A stretch of 64,000 bases of DNA, from contig JAFQBM010000005.1 in assembly GCA_017399685.1 (NCBI GenBank), forward strand, positions 1 through 64,000, written 5' to 3'. The position numbers and the translations under genes are program-made. The DNA comes from Lachnospiraceae bacterium (lineage in GTDB: Bacteria; Bacillota; Clostridia; Lachnospirales; Lachnospiraceae). Under the pieces are notes generated by a model. That model did not search any database. It saw nothing but the letters and a program-made list of their open reading frames with translations, and was not told the DNA's origin. This document shows, piece by piece, positions 1 through 7,877 of the stretch. Each line of letters starts with the position of its first letter. The stretch's first letter is position 1.

Positions 1-259
<259 letters not shown>

Positions 260-320
260 AGAAGTCTGGTGGAAGATGTAAAGTATGGAATGTATGTGGT
301 TTTGAAGGAACACAGAATAA

Positions 321-350
321 AAGATACCTACTGTTTTCAGGAGGTATTTT
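321..350 (+). terminator. Hairpin between 23S and tRNA-Trp
   Basis: The arms ATACCT (324-329) and AGGTAT (342-347) enclose a second stem CTG/CAG with a TTTT loop. A/T pairs extend the stem to 321-350. Only four T residues follow, so this is either a weak terminator of the rRNA operon or an RNA-processing stem that separates 23S from the tRNA. Confidence 0.55.
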
Positions 351-358
351 CATCATTT

Positions 359-429
359 AGGGGCATAGTTCAAAGGTAGAATGTCGGTCTCCAAAACCGC
401 TGATGTGGGTTCGATTCCTACTGCCCCTG
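359..429 (+). tRNA. tRNA-Trp (anticodon CCA)
   Basis: A full cloverleaf can be drawn. The acceptor AGGGGCA (359-365) pairs with TGCCCCT (422-428), the D arm is GTTC/GAAT, the anticodon loop CTCCAAA carries CCA, and the T arm GTGGG-TTCGATT-CCTAC is intact. The discriminator is G429 and the CCA tail is not encoded. CCA reads UGG, so this is the tryptophan tRNA. It sits 99 nt after the 23S end and is followed by its own strong terminator. Confidence 0.95.
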
Positions 430-434
430 TTATA

Positions 435-476
435 AAGCTCAGAGCGTTACATAAGTAAATGCTTTGAGTTTTTTTT
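435..476 (+). terminator. Rho-independent terminator after tRNA-Trp
   Basis: CTCAGAGC (438-445) pairs with GCTTTGAG (461-468) around a 15-nt loop. An eight-T run (469-476) follows directly. It closes the rRNA/tRNA transcription unit. Confidence 0.9.
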
Positions 477-516
477 GTTTTTAGGAAATATACGGAATCC
501 CTTAGTATGGAAGATA

Positions 517-545
517 TTGCATTTTTATTTATCAAATAGTATAAT
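517..545 (+). promoter_or_regulatory. SigmaA-type promoter for the beta-helix gene pair
   Basis: TTGCAT (517-522), a 17-nt spacer and a perfect TATAAT (540-545) are present. The predicted start is near 552, leaving a leader of about 90 nt ahead of the first gene. The promoter lies after the tRNA-Trp terminator, so the two genes form an independent unit. Confidence 0.7.
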
Positions 546-640
546 AAAATAAATGAATTGAGACGATTCAAAGATTATATTTAATATTAAATATAATGTA
601 GTTTATGTCGATATAAATATATGGAAAGGATGTGTTAAGA

Positions 641-1882
641 GTGGATTTTTTAAGTGTTTTAAAACGGAAACAAAACGCAATGGAGTCTGTTGCACATCCC
701 TATTCAAAATTGCCTGACTATGAAAAATACTTATACTGTTTTGGTTTATCGGTAATGACTTTAGGAAGTTCAAAAGCCATTGCAGAAACAAAGCCAATGT
801 TTGATAAAGTTTTAGATAAAATTTCTTTGAGCCAGGAAGATAGGGAACGTCTAATTTCAGATATTAATTCGCAATTTGATTTAAGAATAAGTCAGTTGTT
901 AAAATGGGTTGATAAAAAGAAAGAAATACAGTATTTATTACTGTTTGATATGCAGTTGATTGCGTATCATACATTATGGGCCCAAAGTTATTGTGAAAAG
1001 ATAATGAAGGAGTTTTCTTTATTATTTTCATTAGAGCAGAAGGAAAAAGAATTTATTCGTTCCTTTGTTCAGGCAATCAAAAATAATAACCAGGAAAAAG
1101 CAAGAATGCTATATGATAAATTTTGTGCGGATGGATTTTTTATTACATACAAGCATTTACACTATATATGTCCTGTACTGAATTTTAATTTAAAACTGGA
1201 TTCTCTGGTTTTGGATAAAGGTCAGAAGTATGTAATCGATAAAGAAACAAGGATAGAAAATGATATTATGGTTACCAATGGTTCTGTTTTAATAATAGAA
1301 GATGCGAAAGTAAAGCTGGGAGGTTCGATTCGCATTGATGGAGGTGAAATTTATATTACCAATTCTGAAATTGTAGCAACCAGAAATCAAGAATATTCCA
1401 TGATTGAATTGGTGAATGCGTTTCGATTTGTGATGGAACACACTTTGATAGATTGTAATATGAATACTACTTTTTTGAGGCAGTATGCTGGTGATGTTAC
1501 ACTTAAAAATTGTGTGATTAAGAATTCTGTAAAAATTCCCTCCATATTCTTCTTAGGGGAAGACATGAATGTTGTTAATTGTCAGTTTGAAAATTGTATG
1601 GATGGAGCAATTCGATGCTCCCAAAAGGGAAATCTGAACATTATAAGTACCAATTTTCTTAACTGTAAGGCGGAACAGGGCGGAGCAATATTTGTTGATG
1701 AAGCCAATACTACCAACATACAAAATTGTAGATTTGAAAAATGCGAAGCAAAATTTATAGGTGGTTGTATATACTTCCCTTATTTAAGATATGGACAGAA
1801 TGTTACCAATGCAACTATGATAGATTGTAAGCCATTGGATAGTTTAATGTTAAATCAAGTGGATTATGAATGGGGGAACTAA
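641..1882 (+). CDS. Cytosolic helical-domain / right-handed beta-helix protein (paralog 1)
   Basis: This 413-residue protein has no recognised function. Residues ~15-170 look all-helical and faintly resemble TerB-like helical domains; this resemblance is weak. Residues ~190-405 form a right-handed parallel beta-helix with repeated Cx(F/I)xNC ladders and a GGAIF turn like those of polymorphic outer-membrane (POMP) repeats. No signal peptide or membrane segment is visible, so it probably stays in the cytosol, which is unusual for such repeats. GTG at 641 is chosen because GGAAAGGA (623-630) lies 10 nt upstream; an in-frame GTG at 632 is too close to that site. The stop is 1 nt before the start of the related next gene, so the two are translationally coupled paralogs. 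Confidence 0.8.
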   Translation: MDFLSVLKRKQNAMESVAHPYSKLPDYEKYLYCFGLSVMTLGSSKAIAETKPMFDKVLDKISLSQEDRERLISDINSQFDLRISQLLKWVDKKKEIQYLLLFDMQLIAYHTLWAQSYCEKIMKEFSLLFSLEQKEKEFIRSFVQAIKNNNQEKARMLYDKFCADGFFITYKHLHYICPVLNFNLKLDSLVLDKGQKYVIDKETRIENDIMVTNGSVLIIEDAKVKLGGSIRIDGGEIYITNSEIVATRNQEYSMIELVNAFRFVMEHTLIDCNMNTTFLRQYAGDVTLKNCVIKNSVKIPSIFFLGEDMNVVNCQFENCMDGAIRCSQKGNLNIISTNFLNCKAEQGGAIFVDEANTTNIQNCRFEKCEAKFIGGCIYFPYLRYGQNVTNATMIDCKPLDSLMLNQVDYEWGN

Positions 1883-1883
1883 A

Positions 1884-3749
1884 ATGTCAAAATTACCTGC
1901 AATTCAAGATACACTAGCAAAATTGAAGAAAAAAAGAAAAGAATTAATGACTGTAAGACATCCATTGTTTTTTATGAGTGAGGGAGAAAAGGTGATTTAT
2001 TGTGCCGCTCTTTTCTTACAATTACAAATCAATGAAAATAGTAATCCTCTAAACCATTTCGAATTTAATCGTCTTTTAGTTCAGGGATTGTGTCTGCCAA
2101 ATAACATTATTTCAAAAATATTAGCACAATCAAACGATAAGCAGAAGTTATTAGAAAAATTGCTTAAGATTCTTGATACTCCACAAAAAAAATATATTTT
2201 TATGTTAGATTTAAATAATCTATGTATGAAGGAAAATGGATTATCAGATGAAGAAAAAGAAGCATTTTCAATTTTTGGTAAAATGTTAAGTCTTTCATTG
2301 GAACAGATAAGCTTTATACAAAAGTTTATTTTGTCAGCATACTATGAAGAGACGGAACAGTGCATGAAGTGTTACGAGAGCATGTCACAGTTTGATATGG
2401 ATTTAACTATGAATCAGTTAAAATACTATATTCCTTCGATTCCATATATTAATGTGATTGAAGGAAGAAGTCTAAAATCCCTGGAAGAGATGGAGTTAAG
2501 AGAGCAGTGTACGATTTATGGAAATATCTGTGTAAAAGAGGGCACAAGCCTTATTATAGCTGATGCTAATGTATTACTGTTTGGTCAGATTATTGTGGAT
2601 GGTGGAAAATTATTAATATATAATAGTACTTTGGAATATAAAGGTACAGAGAATATTCCTTTAATTATGGTAAAAAGTTATTCCAGACTTGTGATAAACA
2701 AAGGAAGATTTTTATGTAATAATCGTTCTGGAGGAATCAAACAGATAAATGGGAGTCTTCACATCAGACAAAGTGAGTTTCATGATACGAATACCCAGCA
2801 GGCAATTTTATTTTCTGGTGAGAATGCCATTATTACTCAATGTAAGTTTTCAAATTGTTATGTAAGAGGGAAGGGAGCCGCAATCTATAAAAAATCTGGC
2901 AGGGTTAATATCAGCCAGTGTAATTTTTATTCCTGTAGAGCCAATAATGGCGGTGCTATTTATGCGAAAAAGGGAACGCGAATTACAGATTGTAAATTTA
3001 AGAACTGTAGGGCTTTGGAATTTGGTAATTCCATTTACTTCTATGGGGAAATAGAAAATAGAATTTCACATTGTATGTTTGAAACTGGAATTATGGATGC
3101 CAAAGAAGTAGTTCAGTTTATTCCGAAAGAAATAAGATGCAAAATTAGTGGTGAGAAATGGTTGAAGTATTCTACTATTTTTGAAGCAGGTTTTTATGTA
3201 GAACCAGGTGCAGTTTTAAATGTTGAAAATGCCAGAATTTTCTTAGGACAGCCGGCGGTGGTTTTTGGAAGTATTAATATGTCCAGATGTTATGTAGCTC
3301 CGTACCAGTTGAAGGGAAGAGATATCATTGAAATTTCCAATGCGGCTATGTCTGAATTTGAAAATACGGTATTTGATGGAGATGGTAAATGCAGCATTTT
3401 CCATGCTACAGGTACAAAATTATATCTGAAGAATTGTGTTCTAAAGAATACGGTGGGTGGAAGAGCAATTTACCAATGCACAGATTCCAAGATTTTAAAT
3501 TGTATTTTCTCTTTCTGTGAAGAAGGGGGAATCTATATGTTAAGTGGTGTAATAAAGGATTGTAAATTTATTAATTGCAGAGGTGACAAGGGTGCTGGAA
3601 TCGAGGTAAAAGGCAATCGTACTGTCATTGAAGGATGTAGATTTGTTCGTTGTATAGCAAGAATGACGGGTGGTGCCATTCATGCTTTAGGTGGCAATCA
3701 GGTTCTTGATTGTGCTTATAAAGAATGTAAGCCCAATGCGATTGGATAA
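1884..3749 (+). CDS. Cytosolic helical-domain / double beta-helix protein (paralog 2)
   Basis: This 621-residue paralog of the preceding gene has the same architecture: a helical N-terminal region (~20-175, again beginning with a HP...GEK motif) followed by beta-helix repeats. It carries two beta-helix blocks (~200-385 and ~425-615). Each opens with a hydrophobic GxIxVxxGxxLxIxxA-type cap and continues with CKFxNCRAxxxGxxI rungs. The many cysteines sit at equivalent rung positions, as in Cys ladders of pentapeptide or POMP-type folds. It lacks a signal peptide. ATG at 1884 has TGGGGGA (1871-1877) six nt upstream and is preferred over the in-frame ATG at 1866. A bidirectional terminator follows. 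Function is unknown. Confidence 0.82.
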   Translation: MSKLPAIQDTLAKLKKKRKELMTVRHPLFFMSEGEKVIYCAALFLQLQINENSNPLNHFEFNRLLVQGLCLPNNIISKILAQSNDKQKLLEKLLKILDTPQKKYIFMLDLNNLCMKENGLSDEEKEAFSIFGKMLSLSLEQISFIQKFILSAYYEETEQCMKCYESMSQFDMDLTMNQLKYYIPSIPYINVIEGRSLKSLEEMELREQCTIYGNICVKEGTSLIIADANVLLFGQIIVDGGKLLIYNSTLEYKGTENIPLIMVKSYSRLVINKGRFLCNNRSGGIKQINGSLHIRQSEFHDTNTQQAILFSGENAIITQCKFSNCYVRGKGAAIYKKSGRVNISQCNFYSCRANNGGAIYAKKGTRITDCKFKNCRALEFGNSIYFYGEIENRISHCMFETGIMDAKEVVQFIPKEIRCKISGEKWLKYSTIFEAGFYVEPGAVLNVENARIFLGQPAVVFGSINMSRCYVAPYQLKGRDIIEISNAAMSEFENTVFDGDGKCSIFHATGTKLYLKNCVLKNTVGGRAIYQCTDSKILNCIFSFCEEGGIYMLSGVIKDCKFINCRGDKGAGIEVKGNRTVIEGCRFVRCIARMTGGAIHALGGNQVLDCAYKECKPNAIG

Positions 3750-3769
3750 GGAAGTTATAGAATTTTATT

Positions 3770-3845
3770 AAAAAGAGCTGATATATAAGTGAAAGTACAT
3801 AAGAAAGTTTTCTTGTTGTATTTCAACTTATATGTCAGCTCTTTT
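3770..3845. terminator. Bidirectional terminator
   Basis: A ~20-bp stem is formed by AAAAAGAGCTGAtATATAAG and its near-exact complement ending in CAGCTCTTTTT at 3845. A and T tracts on both sides let it end both the plus-strand beta-helix unit and the convergent minus-strand ABC-F gene. Confidence 0.88.
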
Positions 3846-3863
3846 TGGATGTATCTTGTAAAC

Positions 3864-3887
3864 AAGTGCCACATAAATGTGGCACTT
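3864..3887. repeat. Perfect 11-bp inverted repeat
   Basis: AAGTGCCACAT (3864-3874) and its exact complement ATGTGGCACTT (3877-3887) are separated by two A residues. It lies between convergent genes, 19 nt past the terminator. It could be a second terminator stem without a T run, or a protein-binding palindrome. Confidence 0.6.
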
Positions 3888-3967
3888 AGTTATGTTTATG
3901 AAGGATTACAAGACAAGTTGTGAAAACTGTGAGGTTTGGTTCTGGTTTAAGGAAATGTAGATTTTTA

Positions 3968-5602
3968 TTAATCTTCTTCTTCAGATTCCATATTCATTAC
4001 CTGACGTTTTCTTGCAAGTTCATCATTGGCAAGATATTCATCATAAGTAGTTTTCTTATCAATTAAACCTCCGTTATTAGTAATTTCCATAATTCTATTT
4101 GCAGTAGTTTCAACAAACTGATGATCCTGGGAAGTGAAAATAAGGACACCTGGGAATTTAATCAATCCGTTGTTTAATGCAGTAATGGATTCCATATCCA
4201 AATGGTTGGTAGGTTCATCTAAAAGGAGAATGTTTGCTCCTGAAATCATCATTTTGGATAATAAACAACGTACTTTTTCACCACCGGAAAGTACCTTTAC
4301 TTTTTTCACGCCTTCTTCTCCCGAAAATAACATTCTTCCAAGGAAGCCACGTACATAAGTAACATCCTTTTCTTCGGAAAACTGAGTAAGCCAGTCTACG
4401 ATGGTTAAGTCATTGTCAAACTCTTTGGTGTTGTCTTTTGGGAAGTACGCCTGACTGGTAGTGATTCCCCACTTATAGTTTCCTTCGTCTGGTTCCATTT
4501 CGCCAGCTAAAATTTTAAACAGGGTAGTAGTGGCAATGGTATTTGGACCTACGAAGGCAATTTTATCATCTTTTGCAACAGTAAAGGAAACATTATCTAA
4601 TAATTTTACTCCGTCTACGGTTTTAGAAAGATTAGATACAGTTAATACTTCGTTTCCGATTTCTCTGTTTGGTCTAAAATCAATATATGGGTATTTACGG
4701 CTGGAAGGTCTGATATCGTCCAGTTCGATTTTTTCTAAAGCACGTTTTCTTGAAGTTGCCTGTTTTGATTTAGAGGCATTTGCAGAGAAACGTTGGATAA
4801 ATTCTTGTAATTCCTTAATTTTTTCTTCTTTCTTTTTGTTTGCTTCCTTCATTTGCTTAATCATTAACTGGCTGGATTCATACCAGAAATCATAATTACC
4901 GGCATATAACTGAATTTTTCCATAATCAATATCGGCGATATGGGTACATACTTTGTTTAGGAAGTAACGGTCATGGGATACTACGATTACTGTGTTTTCA
5001 AAATTAATTAAGAATTCTTCCAACCATGCAATAGCATCTAAATCCAAGTGGTTGGTAGGTTCGTCTAATAATAAAACATCAGGATTTCCAAAAAGGGCTT
5101 GGGCAAGCAATACCTTTACCTTTTGGGAACCGGTTAATTCATTCATGAATTTATAGTGTAAATCATTTTCAATACCAAGTCCGTTTAATAAGGTGGCAGC
5201 ATCGGATTCTGCTTCCCAGCCATTTAAGGTTGCAAATTCACCCTCTAATTCAGAAGCTTTGATACCATCTTCTTCTGTAAAATCTTCTTTTGCGTAAATG
5301 GCATCTTTTTCTTTCATGATTTCATAAAGACGGGCATTTCCCATAATAACAGTATCAAGAACCTGATATTCATCATATTTGTAGTGATCCTGTTGAAGTA
5401 CGGAAAGACGTTCTCCTGCGTTCATTGTGATATCACCTTTGGAAGGTTCAATGACACCGGATAAAATTTTAAGGAAAGTTGATTTTCCGGCACCATTGGC
5501 ACCGATTAATCCATAACAGTTTCCTTCTGTAAATTTGATGTTTACATCTTCGAATAAGGCTCTTTTTCCAAGTCTTAATGTTACATTGTTTGCGCTAATC
5601 AT
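3968..5602 (-). CDS. ABC-F family ATPase (YbiT/YkpA-like)
   Basis: This soluble 544-residue protein has two ABC cassettes and no membrane domain, as in ABC-F translation factors that act at the ribosomal E site. The first cassette has Walker A GANGAGKS (~34-41), an LTGSQ signature and Walker B LLLDEPTNHLD. A charged linker (~230-300) follows. The second cassette has LSGGE and LLLDEPTNHLD, but its Walker A reads GPNTIATTT, lacking the usual lysine (codons near 4535-4560). ATG at 5602 is chosen over the longer frame to 5734 because GAAAGGA lies 8 nt upstream and a promoter (5649-5676) sits inside the longer frame. Housekeeping versus antibiotic-resistance role cannot be decided from sequence. 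Confidence 0.9.
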   Translation of the reverse strand: MISANNVTLRLGKRALFEDVNIKFTEGNCYGLIGANGAGKSTFLKILSGVIEPSKGDITMNAGERLSVLQQDHYKYDEYQVLDTVIMGNARLYEIMKEKDAIYAKEDFTEEDGIKASELEGEFATLNGWEAESDAATLLNGLGIENDLHYKFMNELTGSQKVKVLLAQALFGNPDVLLLDEPTNHLDLDAIAWLEEFLINFENTVIVVSHDRYFLNKVCTHIADIDYGKIQLYAGNYDFWYESSQLMIKQMKEANKKKEEKIKELQEFIQRFSANASKSKQATSRKRALEKIELDDIRPSSRKYPYIDFRPNREIGNEVLTVSNLSKTVDGVKLLDNVSFTVAKDDKIAFVGPNTIATTTLFKILAGEMEPDEGNYKWGITTSQAYFPKDNTKEFDNDLTIVDWLTQFSEEKDVTYVRGFLGRMLFSGEEGVKKVKVLSGGEKVRCLLSKMMISGANILLLDEPTNHLDMESITALNNGLIKFPGVLIFTSQDHQFVETTANRIMEITNNGGLIDKKTTYDEYLANDELARKRQVMNMESEEED

Positions 5603-5648
5603 ATTATAAGTCCTTTCTAGGTAATTATTTGCATTATGTTCCAATAAT

Positions 5649-5676
5649 ATTGTACAAGAAAAATCTTTTTTTGCAA
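5649..5676 (-). promoter_or_regulatory. SigmaA-type promoter of the ABC-F gene
   Basis: On the minus strand, TTGCAA (5676-5671), a 16-nt spacer and TACAAT (5654-5649) are present. The predicted start near 5642 gives a ~40-nt leader to the ATG at 5602 and rules out translation from the upstream in-frame ATG at 5734. Confidence 0.6.
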
Positions 5677-5857
5677 GTAGTATTATTATCTTTTTGTCAC
5701 TTTTTGAAACACTTTTTCGGAAATCTTTTTTCATAAAAGTTTTTTTGGTACATATAATGTATTCATGAAAGCATGTAGCAATTAATTTTTCAGTCTAAGT
5801 GCTGCTTGGACGAAAGTCCTATTTAGTGAGAAATAAAAAAAGGTGAGGGGGATTATT

Positions 5858-6214
5858 ATGGGAACAAAAATCGTAGAAATGGGGAAAGCATTACTGATTA
5901 GTTATCTTTTAACTGGAATTATTTTGGCAATTCTTTCTTATTTTGTATTCCAGTATGAAATGAAAGAAGGGATTGTAAATGTCATTATTGTTGCAACCTA
6001 TGTAATTGCTAACTTTATGGGTGGCTTTATTTGTGGGAAGAAATTGAAAGAAAAAAAGTTTTTATGGGGCTTAGGTTTAGGAATATTATATGGGACAATA
6101 TTGATGATTGTTTCGGTTGCGTTAGGGAATGGCGGTGCCTTGGCGGATAAGTCCAATTTAACCATGATTATGCTTTGTACCGGTGGAGGAATGCTTGGAG
6201 GGATGTTGGCATAA
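5858..6214 (+). CDS. TIGR04086-type four-helix membrane protein
   Basis: This small 118-residue protein is mostly four hydrophobic helices (~10-31, ~40-61, ~68-90, ~101-118), with a basic GKKLKEKK loop between helices 2 and 3 and a glycine-rich end. This layout matches the TIGR04086 membrane protein family that sits beside SCIFF genes in Clostridia. The family has no assigned function. ATG at 5858 follows GGTGAGGGGG by about 5 nt; the GTG at 5843 overlaps that ribosome site and is unlikely. SCIFF starts 78 nt downstream. Confidence 0.82.
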   Translation: MGTKIVEMGKALLISYLLTGIILAILSYFVFQYEMKEGIVNVIIVATYVIANFMGGFICGKKLKEKKFLWGLGLGILYGTILMIVSVALGNGGALADKSNLTMIMLCTGGGMLGGMLA

Positions 6215-6228
6215 ATTGAAATTTCCTC

Positions 6229-6257
6229 TTCACTTTTTGTTTCCTTTATGTTATAAT
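6229..6257 (+). promoter_or_regulatory. Probable promoter of the SCIFF gene
   Basis: A perfect TATAAT (6252-6257) is preceded by TTCACT (6229-6234), a 4/6 match to the -35 consensus, with a 17-nt spacer. The start near 6264 leaves a short leader containing AAGGAGGCG ahead of the ATG at 6292. Confidence 0.55.
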
Positions 6258-6291
6258 CATACGAGCTAAGTAAATAAAGGAGGCGTCTTTA

Positions 6292-6435
6292 ATGAAACGT
6301 ATTAAGACTTTAACCAACAAGACTTTAAAGAATACTATGGCTAAAGGTGGCTGTGGTGAATGTCAAACTTCTTGTCAATCAGCATGCAAGACATCTTGTA
6401 CTGTAGGAAATCAAAGCTGCGAGAATAATAAGTAA
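6292..6435 (+). CDS. scfA: SCIFF ribosomal peptide precursor (six Cys in forty-five)
   Basis: This 47-residue precursor has a basic leader (MKRIKTLTNKTLKN) and a core with six cysteines at residues 21, 24, 28, 32, 36 and 43, including the SCQSACKTSCT block. This is the SCIFF peptide conserved across Clostridia. In characterised SCIFF systems the neighbouring radical SAM enzyme makes a Cys-to-Thr thioether; Cys32 and Thr37 are placed to be that pair here, by analogy only. AAGGAGG (6278-6284) lies 7 nt upstream of the ATG. The maturase follows after a strong hairpin. The biological role of the mature peptide is unknown. Confidence 0.95.
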   Translation: MKRIKTLTNKTLKNTMAKGGCGECQTSCQSACKTSCTVGNQSCENNK

Positions 6436-6440
6436 TTGGG

Positions 6441-6473
6441 TAGAGTCCGTTCGATTGATTCGAACGGACTCTA
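6441..6473 (+). promoter_or_regulatory. Intercistronic hairpin between SCIFF and its maturase
   Basis: A perfect 14-bp stem, TAGAGTCCGTTCGA (6441-6454) and its complement (6460-6473), closes a 5-nt loop. No T run follows, so it is unlikely to be a full terminator. Its place between a small abundant substrate and its enzyme fits partial termination, processing or 3' protection that keeps peptide above enzyme. Confidence 0.7.
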
Positions 6474-6496
6474 TTACTGTGAAAGGAGTTTAACAA

Positions 6497-7861
6497 GTGA
6501 TTCATCAATATAAAAATAATGGCTACAACATTGTATTGGATGTATGCAGTGGAGCGGTTCATGTGGTGGATGATGTAGTATATGATGTGATTGCTCTTTA
6601 TGAACAGGAGAGTCTTACAGGAATCATAGAAAAGTTATCATCCAGCTACAAAGAAGAAGATATTAAAGAAGCATATGAAGAGATAGAAGAATTAAAAGAA
6701 GAAGGATTATTGTTTGCGGAAGATGAGTATAAAGAATATGTCATCGACTTTAAGAAGCGTCAGACAGTAGTAAAGGCACTTTGTTTACATATTGCACATG
6801 ATTGTAATCTGGCATGTAAATATTGTTTTGCAGGAAAAGGAGAATATAATGGGGACAAGTCATTAATGAGCCTTGAAGTTGGTAAGAAAGCCATTGACTT
6901 TTTGATTCAGAATTCCGGTAACCGTAGAAATTTGGAAGTAGATTTCTTTGGTGGAGAACCTCTTATGAATTTTGAGGTTGTAAAGGGAATTGTAGCCTAT
7001 GGAAGAAGCCTGGAAGAAAAATATAATAAAAATTTCCGTTTTACCTTGACTACCAATGGAATGTTATTAAATGATGAGGTAATGGAATTTGCCAATAAAG
7101 AAATGAGCAATGTGGTTTTAAGTGTGGATGGAAGAAAAGAAGTAAATGACAGAATGCGTCCAACTCCAAATGGAAAGGGCAGTTATGATATTTTTATGCC
7201 AAAGTTTATAAAACTGGCAAATCTTAGAAATCAGACCAATTACTATGTAAGAGGAACCTGCACTCATTATAATCTTGATTTTTCAAAGGATGTGTTACAT
7301 CTTGCAGATTTAGGATTTAAGCAGATTTCAGTTGAACCGGTAGTATCGTTATCGGAAGAACCTTATGCCATTAAAGAAGAAGATTTACCAATTCTTTTTG
7401 AAGAGTATGATATTCTGGCAAAGGAATTGATTAAAAGAAAAAAAGAAGGAAATGGATTCAACTTTTTCCATTTTATGATTGATTTGGAACAGGGACCATG
7501 TGTGGCGAAACGTCTGTCAGGATGCGGTTCCGGAGTAGAGTATCTTTCTGTTACACCATGGGGTGATTTATATCCTTGTCATCAATTTGTTGGAGAAGAG
7601 GATTATTTAATTGGAAATTTAGATGACGGAATTACCAATACAGCATTGCGTGATGAGTTTAAGTTATGTAATGTTTATGCAAAAGAAAAATGTAAAAACT
7701 GTTTCGCAAGATTTTATTGTAGTGGAGGATGTGCAGCGAATTCTTATAAATTCCATGGTTCCATTTTGGATGCATATGATATCGGTTGTGAATTACAGAA
7801 AAAACGTATTGAATGTGCCATTATGATAAAGGCAGCTTTGGCAGAACAGGAAGATGAGTAA
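6497..7861 (+). CDS. scfB: Radical SAM SCIFF thioether maturase
   Basis: This 454-residue radical SAM/SPASM enzyme should install thioether crosslinks in the SCIFF peptide encoded just upstream. The N-terminal ~90 residues form a RiPP-recognition-like domain. The radical SAM CxxxCxxC motif is at C103, C107 and C110, followed by the FFGGEPL motif. The C-terminal third carries SPASM cysteines (CGSGVEYLSVTPWGDLYPC and CKNCFARFYCSGGC) for auxiliary Fe-S clusters. The GTG start at 6497 has GAAAGGAG 8 nt upstream. The 3' end overlaps the earliest possible secDF start, so it is probably cotranscribed with secDF. Length and motifs are typical of the family. Confidence 0.95.
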   Translation: MIHQYKNNGYNIVLDVCSGAVHVVDDVVYDVIALYEQESLTGIIEKLSSSYKEEDIKEAYEEIEELKEEGLLFAEDEYKEYVIDFKKRQTVVKALCLHIAHDCNLACKYCFAGKGEYNGDKSLMSLEVGKKAIDFLIQNSGNRRNLEVDFFGGEPLMNFEVVKGIVAYGRSLEEKYNKNFRFTLTTNGMLLNDEVMEFANKEMSNVVLSVDGRKEVNDRMRPTPNGKGSYDIFMPKFIKLANLRNQTNYYVRGTCTHYNLDFSKDVLHLADLGFKQISVEPVVSLSEEPYAIKEEDLPILFEEYDILAKELIKRKKEGNGFNFFHFMIDLEQGPCVAKRLSGCGSGVEYLSVTPWGDLYPCHQFVGEEDYLIGNLDDGITNTALRDEFKLCNVYAKEKCKNCFARFYCSGGCAANSYKFHGSILDAYDIGCELQKKRIECAIMIKAALAEQEDE

Positions 7862-7877
7862 AGGAGAAAATGAAAAA

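Noticed and set aside
5603..5734. 44-residue N-terminal extension of the ABC-F protein
   Set aside because: It contains the gene's own promoter (5649-5676), and a proper ribosome site precedes the ATG at 5602.
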